NCBI GenBank assembly: GCA_015680685.1
Contig: MNCI01038288.1
Span: 8,854 to 70,853 of the forward strand
Source of the DNA: Gnetum montanum
Lineage: Eukaryota > Streptophyta > Gnetopsida > Gnetales > Gnetaceae
Direction of reading: 5' to 3'
Length of the DNA: 62,000 nucleotides
Shown here: positions 1-9,552 of the stretch, one piece after another
Position numbering within the stretch: the stretch's first letter is position 1
How the letters are laid out: each line of letters begins with the position of its first letter
Notes under the pieces: generated by a model
Databases searched by the model: none
Seen by the model: only the letters and a program-made list of their open reading frames with translations
What the model was told of the DNA's origin: nothing
Made by a program: the position numbers and the translations under genes

Positions 1-686
1 TTAGCAGGTATGTGTCTAATCCAAGGAAACTTAGTAATGGGCCTATCTTTGCATGTTACCTACCATTTATGTTCTATGCATTACAAATACAATTATATAG
101 ATTTAGGATGTTGGTACTTGTATAGTTTATTTATTTGGCTTTTTTCTAATCTACTTTTAGAGAGCATGTAGTTTCTTATATTTTATAATTGTATGTTAAG
201 GAAAAGCTTTTTATAGTAATATATTTTGGACTTTGGATTTATAATGCTAATTGTGAATTGTGACTATGCTTATGAATAATATCCAATAGCTAGCATTTTT
301 TCTTAGTCTAATATATTTTTCTAATATAAGTAAAAACATAAAAACAAAGTATCTTAATGATTTTAGATCAACTTATTCCCTCTATTTACTCTAGGTTATT
401 CCTTATTTACACTGAGTTATTTTTTTTTTAAAGAATAATGGAATAGTTTAACAATTACACCTATAATTGTATTGTAAGAATACCATCTGCTCGTGAGCAA
501 GGAATTAAACCTAGTAAAGCAAGTAAAAAGTTTCATTTACATTGTAGCAAGTAAAGAGTTTCATCTACATTGTCGACATTGTGGATGGACTTGCAAATGA
601 TAGAAATAGGATTTATAATTAGGTAGTCACAGGCCCTTTAAATTTGGTTTATCTAACATTTTCACTTTCTGGGAAATCTCTTTTAG
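1..686 (+). other. Terpene synthase intron (3′ part)
   Basis: No coding sequence is visible. The stretch is AT-rich and ends in a pyrimidine-rich ttttag acceptor at 681-686, directly before a terpene synthase exon, so it reads as intron. It holds a 28-bp tandem duplication (518-545 and 546-573). The second unit and what follows it, to about 612, recur in altered form at 46501-46567. Earlier exons of the gene lie outside the window. Confidence 0.6.
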
Positions 687-1337
687 TGGCTGCAACTGGT
701 GAAATCTTATGTATCCGAGCTCACGTGGAACAAAGCTGCACACTTCCCAAAAGTGGAGTACCTTAGAAATGGTGCCATGAGCATAGGAATGTGGCCTCTC
801 TATTTTATTGGAAAACTTTTAATATGCGATTCATTACCTCCTCAAGTCTTAGAAAAGCCGATTCCAAGAATGTCCGAGTTCGATGAATTGTGTGGAAAAA
901 GCTGCAGGCTGGCCGATGACCTTCATGATTTTGAGGTGAAGGTTTTATGTAGTGAGCAGAAAAAACAATTGTAGATTTGTAACATGATTATTATCCAATA
1001 ATTTAACTACGGTATTTTGTATTTATCCGTTTGGGATTTTTAGGAGTCCAAGAAAGAATTATCAGCTGTGAAGTGCTGGCTAAAACAGCATTCAGGGTGC
1101 AGCAAAGAAGATTCCTTGGTGCATTTAAGGGCGATGCTGAGGGAAAATGTAAGGCAACTGGCGGAGGCATATCTTGGAAAGGAAGAAAAAGAGGAAAATG
1201 CAATGTCTGCCAAAAGACTAGTGTTCGAGCTTACGAGAAGCGTTCACTTCTTCTATGCCCATGGGGACGGTCTTACCCACCCAAACCACAACTTGAAGGA
1301 TCAAATTCATCTTCTTTTATTTCACCCAGTAACTTAG
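687..1337 (+). CDS. Terpene synthase, last two exons (partial gene)
   Basis: C-terminal end of a class I-type terpene synthase alpha domain, which in active enzymes ionises prenyl diphosphates using Mg2+. Exon 687-935 opens with WLQLVKSY, typical of the helix before the active site, and ends in LADDLHDFE, the position of the NSE/DTE metal-binding motif. A GT..AG intron (936-1043) separates it from exon 1044-1337, which starts ESKKELSAVKCW, continues through a helix like those of ent-kaurene and conifer diterpene synthases, and ends FFYAHGDGL...HPVT with TAG at 1335-1337. Both exons are open and in phase. The motif is odd: where families have N/D-D-x-x-S/T-x-x-x-E, this reads D-D-L-H-D-F-E-E-S, losing the S/T and final E under this splice model. 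It could be a functional gene end, a non-canonical synthase or a recent pseudogene. Exact subfamily not determined. Confidence 0.75.
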
Positions 1338-1388
1338 CTTTCTCACAAACACTTATTTCACCCAGTAACTTAGCTTTCTCACGCACAC
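1317..1388 (+). repeat. 36-bp tandem duplication across the terpene synthase stop
   Basis: Two nearly identical 36-bp units (1317-1352 and 1353-1388) lie head to tail. The stop codon TAG at 1335-1337 is inside the first unit, so the second unit is 3′ untranslated sequence. It may be a slippage product; it leaves the protein end unchanged. Confidence 0.85.
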
Positions 1389-2205
1389 TGTAAGTTATTG
1401 CCAGTGCCAATTTAACCCAGCATTGACTAAATTATTGTATTTACGTAACTATATAGACAGTTAAACTTAACTCTATGCTTATAATGTTTCTTCATTAATT
1501 ATTTAGGCTTACCTCTTTAATGATCTACCACACCTTTGTTGGGCAAGTTGTGTGAAGGTTTGGTTGTATTTCTTTAAATAAGAAATAAGGTGTTTGATAT
1601 GTTGTTGATTTTTCTCAAAGTGAATTTCATTCTTCTTGTAAGTAAATCCCTTATGTTTGTTTCATCTGCACAAAAAACAAAACAAAAAAACCATAAAAAT
1701 TATGTAAAGGAAATGATCTAGTTATATCTATTATATAAATAAACATCGGTGACCTTCTCATGTACCAAGGCTCAAATAAGTTGGGCCTGAATTATTTAGG
1801 CTTACCTATTTACCAACATACTACTACCTCTTTCAACAAGTTGTCTAAAGGCCTTCTTATATTTTATTTATTAACTAATATGTATAACATATATGATGTT
1901 GATTTCTTAAAACATGTAACCCATTCTTGTGGTAATTTAATTCCTATTTCTTTGCTTCTTAATTTTTTTTGAAAAACACAAAAAGATAGAAAGGAAATGA
2001 ACTAGGTACATATAGCATACAAATAGAAATGGATGACCTTGTTACACATGGGGCCTAAACAAGTAGAGATTAGAGGCAACAAAAGATACATAGTTAATAC
2101 TTATAAAGACAAGTATATGTAGAGATTGTGCATAGGAGTTGAACATTTGAAAGAGAAGCATATTGTTAAGGCCAAAAGCTAATCAATGTAGATAAAACCA
2201 AATTT
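1389..2205. repeat. Gene 3′ flank with diverged ~290-bp tandem repeat
   Basis: No gene is seen. Two diverged copies of a ~290-bp unit follow one another: the phrase tatttaggcttacct occurs near 1501 and 1793, and aaaggaaatga..cta followed by ggtgacctt/gatgacctt occurs near 1707 and 1991. The rest is AT-rich and unassigned. Confidence 0.45.
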
Positions 2206-3962
2206 TTTATCATTGCGATATCATATCAACAATATTGTAGGTACGATGTTGTAGCCCATCCTACGTCATTGTTGATGCAATGTTTTAGGATTTGTGTACC
2301 CCTATAAATACTAGCATCTGGATGCACAATTGACAACTATTTATTCGAACACTTAGCCAAACATTTGCAATTTCGTTTCATAGTTGTAGTAGAGAGTGGA
2401 TGCCCACAGTGTGATGTTAGACAGTTGACCCAAATCTTTATTCAAGTAAATTGTACTTGGACATAGTTTATGCATGAAAAATCAAAGTTCGTTTTCATCA
2501 TTGCAACATTCCTTACGTTTCCTATGTTTACTTAACATAATTTTCTACTTATTTTAACTTAATACTTTACTTTTCCAAGCATTTTACTTTACATGTTTAG
2601 TAGTAAAGTGGAATGGATATGATTAGTTTTGAACATTGAGTGTAGTTATCTAGTAATCCAATAGTGGCATTACTTGATTCACTCAATAGTAATTCTACTT
2701 GGTAATCCCTATGATAGCTACATGAGTCCAAGACTTGATTGATAAACTAGGAATGGATACCTATCACTCTAGAATAAGATAGACTCTCATTTTAGTATTA
2801 CTTAGGGATGAGTTGTAGTCTTTTTGCTACATCAACAAGGCCTCATTACCTCGTCAATGAGGCCTCGTTGACAAATTGTATCATGCATCGACGAGGGCCC
2901 ATCAATGTAGTGTCCATATTTTGCCTATAAATACATGCCTACTAGGTACATTTATGACAATCAAGATTTTATAAGTAGTTAAGCTCTTGTAGTTTGTTCA
3001 ATTGAGAGTTAGAGTATTTTCACCGAGTGCCCATAGCAGGAGTCATTGAGTGTACAGATCTTAATTTGAGAATTGTTGTACCTTAGCACAATAGTGTGTG
3101 TGATAATAAAAATGATCTTTTTGATAAACCTTGAAGCATTTTGGATAGATTAAATATTTTATTTATACATTTAATGTTTTCATGTATTTATCAGTAATGA
3201 AGCTAATGAAGTAGTTAAGTAAGATAAGTGAGATAGATTAAACACATAAGTATACCCACTTCGAGTGTAACATGTATTCACTTGGTAATACAAGTAATGT
3301 TATTGCTTGGTACACCTAGTAGCGTAGTGCTTGATAACCCAATAGTGGATACATGGGTTTAAGACGTATGAAAAAAGTGGGACTAGATGCTTATGTTAGG
3401 ACTATTAGACACTAGTAAATTAGTTAATTTAAATTAGTTATTCTAATTACTTTTATCTCTCTTTGACCACCAAAACATAAAATATAAAATGATAAAAATC
3501 AAATGCCTCAATTACACTTAACTATACCAATGTGCGTGACAAAGTGTAATTGGGAAGACAATGATTAATCTTAAGGCAAAGGTTCACTGCCTAGAAGACT
3601 AGTGCACCGAAAACTACAGAGTCCACGGAATTCGACTAGATCATGCATGAATGCTCTGTGATTTGTATGGTTGGGCATAGGGGTACCTCGCCACTCATCA
3701 CTTAGGCTTAGACTTAAGTTTTATTTTCAATCATGTTCATCACTAGGAATTATTTGAGCCTTACAACATCAATTACAATATTCCTCACTACAAGTTAAAC
3801 CATACATTGAGCCTTCACTAACTCAAGGTGAAAGGACAATGATCACAAACTTAACATCAACCCTCAGCATAATTACAGTGCTCATCCACGGGTTACAATT
3901 TGGTTGCTAGCAAACACTTGTGACTTGTATGGTAGTGTGTTGGGATTATTCACTGCTCATTA
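2206..3962 (+). repeat. Element I 5′ LTR, split by a nested solo LTR
   Basis: Without the insert (2806-3700 plus one TSD copy) this LTR is about 857 bp, close to the 850-990 bp of its relatives. It has ctataaata near 2303, the R-region phrase ctttattcaagtaaattgtacttgg near 2437 and an end resembling the family CTCATCA (here ctcatta, 3956-3962), followed at once by a primer site. The left edge is approximate. It is strongly diverged from the other LTRs, so the insertion is old. Confidence 0.65.
2806..3700 (+). mobile_element. Solo LTR (Athila-like) nested in the element I LTR
   Basis: 895-bp LTR with gcctataaatac near 2928, the family phrase agagttagagtattttc near 3006, an AATAAA-type signal near 3104 and the terminal CCACTCATCA at 3691-3700. 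It is flanked by the same 5 bp, cttag, at 2801-2805 and 3701-3705. Joining the two sides restores a continuous LTR of the host element. No primer site or internal region follows, so it is a solo LTR left by LTR-LTR recombination. The first base of the expected TGATGA start is mutated. Confidence 0.85.
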
Positions 3963-3981
3963 TTAGCATCGTTGCCACAAA
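3963..3981 (+). other. Element I primer binding site (tRNA-Asp type)
   Basis: Directly after the LTR. It reads TTAGCATCGTTGCC, matching the plant tRNA-Asp complement TGGCGCCGTTGCCGGGG apart from a few, mostly transition, changes. tRNA-Asp priming is characteristic of the Athila/Tat side of plant Ty3 elements. Confidence 0.6.
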
Positions 3982-4700
3982 TTTTCCAATCTGTGCTAAG
4001 TAATTGATCTTATAAACTTCGTTGTATCAAGAACCATGAAGTATATCCTTTACATTTTTAATCAATCCTAAAAACAAATATACTTAAGAAACAAATATAC
4101 AATATGACTTCAACAGTTGAAGAGAAGTTATTACCTACCAAAGAGCAAAAAAGGGGCAATGATAGAACACATGATGATGAAGATTGAAGTGTGCCTATGC
4201 AAACAAGAATATCATACACTCACACCCATTGTTATTATCTTGATTTTACATTCATCTTTCATCAAGACAAGTAGATGAGGTGAAGAGAATATTTTGCCTC
4301 TAGAACATTTAACACTAGCCATGCTTCAAACAACCTTAAGGGGAATGCATCTAAGCCATGCAAAAGAGGGGTATCATGTGACCAAACAGATGACTAAACC
4401 ATACCAACCCACAAAGGCACAAGTATGAAGAGATGCTTCTATGCAGAAAAATCATGAAAATAACATGGGAAAGAAAATCAATCCCAATGTTGTCCTACAG
4501 GAACTTGATGGTGATGCATTCTTAGCAAAAAATACTCCATCATAATCATGAAGCTTATTGACAAACACCTATTATTCATCTGGAAGAACTTGTTAAAGTA
4601 CAATTCCATTTGATCCTTAGAGGGACACCAAGAAGATAGGTAGAAGACTCTAAACATAGATAGATCTCAAGGCCTAAGGCTTCTACAGAATCACAAAGGG

Positions 4701-6063
4701 ATGAATTCCATACTCAAAGAAGGGGAACCAGCTAGCATTATTTTCCAACTACTTCATCTTCCTCCTCATGATCATCAGTGGACTCTAATAGAAGGAAAAA
4801 AAAGGTTTAGAGATCATGATATGGAGAGAAATGAAGCTCATGATAGGCATGAGTATCATCAAAGGCATCGAATGAAGAAGATGATGAGTATGAACTATGA
4901 AGAGACAAGAATAGGCAAGAAGAGAAAGAGTAATATGAGTACCAAAGGGAACATCATTGCAACAAAGCATACAAACCCAATGACCATGAAGAGCCCTTGC
5001 TGGCCACTTGTAGCATGATAAAAATTAGGGAAGTAGTATATATTCCAACTAAGCATGTGAGGAATAGTCACATCAAGCAACTCAATATCAAATATTCTAA
5101 AATTTGAAGGTGGATATAATCTAAATTTGCAACATCACGTTTAAGCATTTCATGATGTCTGTGTTCTCTTTAGAATATTGAAAGTGACTAGTAGAAGCTC
5201 AAGTTTTTTAATAAGACACTCATCAAAGAGGCCAAGAGCTGGTATAGCTCATTGAAACCAAAGTTACTTAGAAGATGGTGTATCATGCTCAAACTCTTCA
5301 ATGACAAATATCAAACCTATTCAAGAGTGTCCAATTGGAGAAAGAAAATGCAAGGATGGAGGCAAGGGACACATGAATCCCTTTATGCACCAATGGACAG
5401 ATACTACTCCCTTCTGCATAGATGTCCATGGCATGGATTCTTGCAAAGGGAATAACTTAGACACATTATTGATAGGTTAAGGACTAAAACTAGAGAAACC
5501 TTTGGGATCTATGCCCAAGAAAGACTATCAAAGATGACCACCCATTAAATATAGAGGTTAATAGATTAGGTGGCAAAAGAAGAAGGCAAGTTGAAAAAAA
5601 GAGAATCAGATAAGGAATATAATCAAGATCCTTCCATTAGAAAATGAGATGTGTGAATCTATGACATGCAAGAAGAAGAAATCTTAGAAGAGGTGATTCA
5701 AAAGAAACTCTACCAATTCAAAGATCTATCAATGATATAGCAACTAAGGTAGAAAAGATGTGGGAATTAGTGAACAAAAAGTTTGCTATAGCTCTAAAGA
5801 TCATAGAAGAAACAACCAAACAAGCCTTCAATAGGGGCAAAGATAACAAGAAGAAAAGAGTGTATGGACAAGAAAACTATAAACAAAAAGGAAATGTTTC
5901 TTTAGAAGAAGAGTGTACTAACTCAAGCTTAGAAGATGAGGAAGGATGCAAGGTGTGCTTGTATGAACATCCTAAGGGATGTTGCCCTATTATAGCCCAT
6001 TTGCAAGAGTCTGGGGCATATGTGCTCAACACAAGCTTTTTTAAAAAGAAAATGTTAAGATAG
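4701..6063 (+). pseudogene. Element I gag relic
   Basis: Broken gag, the capsid/nucleocapsid polyprotein of an Athila-like Ty3 element. A charged His/Arg/Met-rich N-terminal stretch (4701-5018) is followed by the retrotransposon gag domain around 5200-5640: KEAKSWYSSLK-like sequence, then MLKLFNDKYQTYSRVSNW, RYYSLLHRCPWHGF and a KEEGKLKKRES helix. The C-terminal piece (5758-6063) is open and carries C-x2-C-x3-HPKG-C-C-x4-H at 5947-6000. Several stops and frame changes make it inactive. It aligns by eye with the gags at 17575 and 35460. Confidence 0.7.
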
Positions 6064-6639
6064 CTATTTATTTTCAAGTTAACATATAACAACCCTTCCA
6101 ACTAGCTTACTACCCAAGTGGAGCTTACCCTCAACTACAGGAGCAATACCAATAGCAATGGCAACAACCACAAGCATGGGCAATGCCACTGTCAAGATAA
6201 CAGTGCCCATATAAGCAACTATACCCTTATGGATATTATGTGTAGCATCTAATCTCTCTAGGGAACACTTTAGTTCATACTTCTCAATATTATCCACCTC
6301 AGTATTATAGACCTACCACTCCAAGAATGGATTCCAATGCATACGTACATCAACCAATGGTTAGTTCATTAAGTCAACCTTCCAATCATTTACTATTAGT
6401 GCCACCACCAATTATGTAAGGGGATCTACCATCAGAAGCATAGCAGAGAAGTGCTATAAGAGCAGTGAACATACAAAGAGAAAATCATAGTAGAAATGCT
6501 AAAGGAAAATTGAAGAAATTTTATTTCTTTAGGACAAGCCTAGAAAACGTTGGTAGAGTAAGGACTTCATTGAAGCATGTTCCTTATAAAACAAATCCTT
6601 CTACAAACACTATGCTTCCATCATAATCGAATTAGAAAC

Positions 6640-7133
6640 TAAAAATCGTCATGTTAACTAAAATAGTGTTAAACTCGATTAAGGTAGGAGCACTCCCTAA
6701 GAAAAGAATAGATTTGGGAATTTCCTTGATTTATCAACAAATCACTAGAAATTCACCATGCAAGGCTCTAATAGACTAAAGTTCAAAAGAAAATTTTATA
6801 TCTCAATCAACATAGAAGGCATGGAACCTACTACCCTTAAAGAAGTGCAACCTAAGGTTAGAGCTAGTAGATCAATCTGTCACCATTCCTTTGGGATAGA
6901 TAGAAGATGTGGTGACCACTGTTAATGGGTAGTCTTATTTGGAATATTTTCTTATGATTGATGTGAAGAATGATGACAAGGAATTTCCTGTCATTATGGA
7001 GAGAGCACAGCTTAGCACAATTGATGCTATGTTAAGAATGAGAGATTTATTTGTGGAAATCTCTAAGGAAAATGAGCAAGTAGTCATGCATACACAAAGA
7101 ATTTCATGTATTACCGAAGATAACAAAGGGTGA
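6640..7133 (+). pseudogene. Element I retropepsin relic
   Basis: Decayed aspartic protease homologous to those at 37746 and 52194. It keeps a KVGALPKK-like stretch, LIYQQITRNSPCKALID, AWNLLPLKK, LVDQSVTIPLG and an open C-terminal piece (6939-7133). The active-site D-S/T-G is lost: a stop follows the Asp near 6775. No reverse transcriptase follows. Confidence 0.65.
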
Positions 7134-7346
7134 AATTATGAACCGAAAGTTCAAAATGTTAACATAATCCCTACACTATCCTATAATAGATGTGAGAAAA
7201 AAGTGTGTGAATAAGAAGAGACAATGACAATAAAACCCAAAGACATCCAGTGGTTAAAAGATAAGAACATGAAATTGTAAAAAACATGCGTAGAAACATT
7301 TGACCCACTTATTAACTCCTATCCTAAGAAAATGATCAAAATTAAG
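7134..7346. other. Junction between element I and an inverted relative
   Basis: Element I sequence fades out here and minus-strand gag sequence begins. A 16-bp direct repeat, aactcctatcctaaga, occurs at 7314-7329 and 7347-7362, just at the join. No gene seen. Confidence 0.45.
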
Positions 7347-8120
7347 AACTCCTATCCTAAGATGCCCATGCCTCTACTTATGACTGTCTTGATGGTCCCT
7401 TCTATTGTTCTAGTCCTGTTGATCACCTCCATCATAGTTATTCCCTCTATGACCATGATATGAGCTAGATGAAGAAGAATAAGATGATGATGAAGGGGAA
7501 GAGGAAGGAGAAATTGCTCCTTGCTAATGCCTATCACCCTTCCTTTGATGATTGCGACCATGATCTCAATCGTGACCTCTTTTTTTCCCTTATCATGACT
7601 TGTCCCTCTAGATCCATTCTTATCATTGGATCCATTCTAACCAGAACCTAGATTATGAATTGTGGATTGCACATTCTAGTTAAGGGCCCCCTAAACAAAG
7701 TCAAAGATATGAGAATCACCAAAGAAGTGGTCACCTCCATCTAATGGGCCAAACAAAGGTGGAAAAGTGTTTGATCCCTTGCCTTTCACAAGCTCGTGTT
7801 GGTGCTCTAGTTGATAATACCTTAACCTTTGTGCTTTAGTGGTATGATAATCCCTTGAATCAGGATCTTGCATCTTGTACTCTCCATGAAGATGTTGAAG
7901 TTCATGTTGTGCGAGCATTAGTTGGAGCATAGCTAGAACAGATCAATTAGGTGGCAACACAATGATGGCTTCCATGTCACACCACCATAGCATTTCATCT
8001 TGATGCAAGATGAAGGTGAAGTCTGATACATACTTATTAGGATGAGCATATACCACTCGATATTGCTGAGGCACTTGGTCTACCCTAGGCAGAGAAAGGC
8101 TTCTATGAAAAGAAGACATT
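7347..8120 (-). pseudogene. Element I′ gag N-terminal region (minus strand)
   Basis: Reading leftward from an ATG at about 8120, the product has HPNKYVSDFTFILHQDE, LWW and SRDYHTTKAQ, which align with HPDEYIPNFTFILHQDE, LWW and TRDYHPIEAQ of the element III gag at 35460-35680. One in-frame stop lies near 7950. A Ser/His-rich low-complexity segment follows (7450-7570). The rest of gag and everything downstream is missing because the sequence ends at the junction with element I. Confidence 0.7.
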
Positions 8121-8268
8121 TTATGTTAATAAATTTATATGTAGTGTGTTGTTAAGATTCAATTTAATTATAATAATAGTTTTTGTTTTTGGAAGATTTG
8201 ACTCTTAGGATTTGAACAACAAGGTTACTAAGTTTCACGTAGTTTAGATAGTGCACGTAGCACTAAAG

Positions 8269-8287
8269 TCCTCATCAACGATGCCAA
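8269..8287 (-). other. Element I′ primer binding site
   Basis: On the minus strand TTGGCATCGTTGATGAGG follows the LTR end CCACTTATCA directly, a degenerate tRNA-Asp-type primer site. It sets the element's orientation as leftward. Confidence 0.6.
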
Positions 8288-9142
8288 TGATAAGTGGTGA
8301 GGTATCCCTATGCCCGACCATACGAATTATAGGCATTCACGTGTAATCTGGTCGAGTTCCATAGACTTTAATTACCAAGTACGCTAGAGCTAAATAGTGA
8401 GTTCATGTTGTCTGTTCATTATCTTCCCAGTCTCACTTGTGAACTGGAAATGTATGGTTAAGCACAACTGAGGCATAAAATTTTTATTATTTTGCGTTTT
8501 ATCAATTAACCACCTAAAACAAGAATAAAAGTGAGAGTAATTAAGTGCTAAGTAAACTATGATCTAATCTAACCTAACACGAGTAACCATTCCCACTTCC
8601 CAGACACATCCTAAACTTTGTGTAAACACTGCTGGGTTGTCAAATGCTAGCCATTTCTGAGCTACCAAGTGTAACAAGTATGTTCGAAGGGGTCATGCTT
8701 GTGTATTTTAATGAATTGCATAATTAATAAAAATTAATTACTACATGAATAACATTAATGTAAACTGAATAAAATCACAATATATATAAATGCATAAGAA
8801 AGAAATTCTCAAGTGCTACAAGGTGAATCAAAGAGTTCATCTTTATTACCAACACAATGGTGTGTTCAAGTACATCAATGCTTGAATAAAGATTTGATCA
8901 GACTTAGACCTCCTACTACAAGCACTTGGAAAATATTTTAACTCTCAAATGAACAAATTGCAAGAGTTTCACTACTTGAGTGATAAGAACTACTCTTAAT
9001 CATGTGCTTGAGGGTTGTATTGATAAACCTAGGAATAACACTGTGATATCGAATGCACGATATTGTATCTTGGATCACAATATCATGTACTCGATATTAC
9101 AGCTACTTTAATATCAGAGCGTATGAAAAACATGATTCATCA
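8288..9142 (-). repeat. Element I′ 5′ LTR (minus strand)
   Basis: 855 bp. On the minus strand it begins TGATGAATCATG (9142 downward) and ends CCACTTATCA. It contains the family R-region phrases (agagttaaaatattttcc, ctttattcaag) and a polyadenylation signal (ggtaataaagatg). Its U3 holds several ATATCGA/GATATC half-palindromes (9045-9110). No second LTR is visible in the window. Confidence 0.75.
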
Positions 9143-9552
9143 ATATTCTAGCACCAATAAAATGTCATAATTATTATGGAAATCTAGTTTCAACTTGGAG
9201 GTTAATTTGTGGTAATATTTCATTAAGTGGTTAATTTTGCTACTAATTTCTAGACCACAATAATTTATTTACCTTTTCAAATGTATCAACTTGAAGGTTT
9301 AAAGATACCATAAATAAAAGTGTGTTCGGTACCACCAAAAAAATTAATTTAGTTCCTTGGTTAAACGTGGCTTCTTGTAGAGTGGACTCATCAACGCCCC
9401 ACCACAGCAACGCCCCAGCATCAGCAACATCACACGGTAGGAAGCACCTATCACCGTTATCGCAGATGAGAGCTTCGTTTCTACTCCAGTCCTCTGAAAC
9501 TACAAATCCTGAAACACCGACGCAGGTTTCCACCTTACCTCTGCAGCTGAAG
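9143..9552 (+). other. P450 pseudogene upstream region
   Basis: AT-rich to about 9370, then distinctly more GC-rich up to the presumed start ATG. It probably holds the old promoter and 5′ leader. An open stretch at 9322-9570 runs into the P450 frame but resembles no known protein. Confidence 0.4.
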
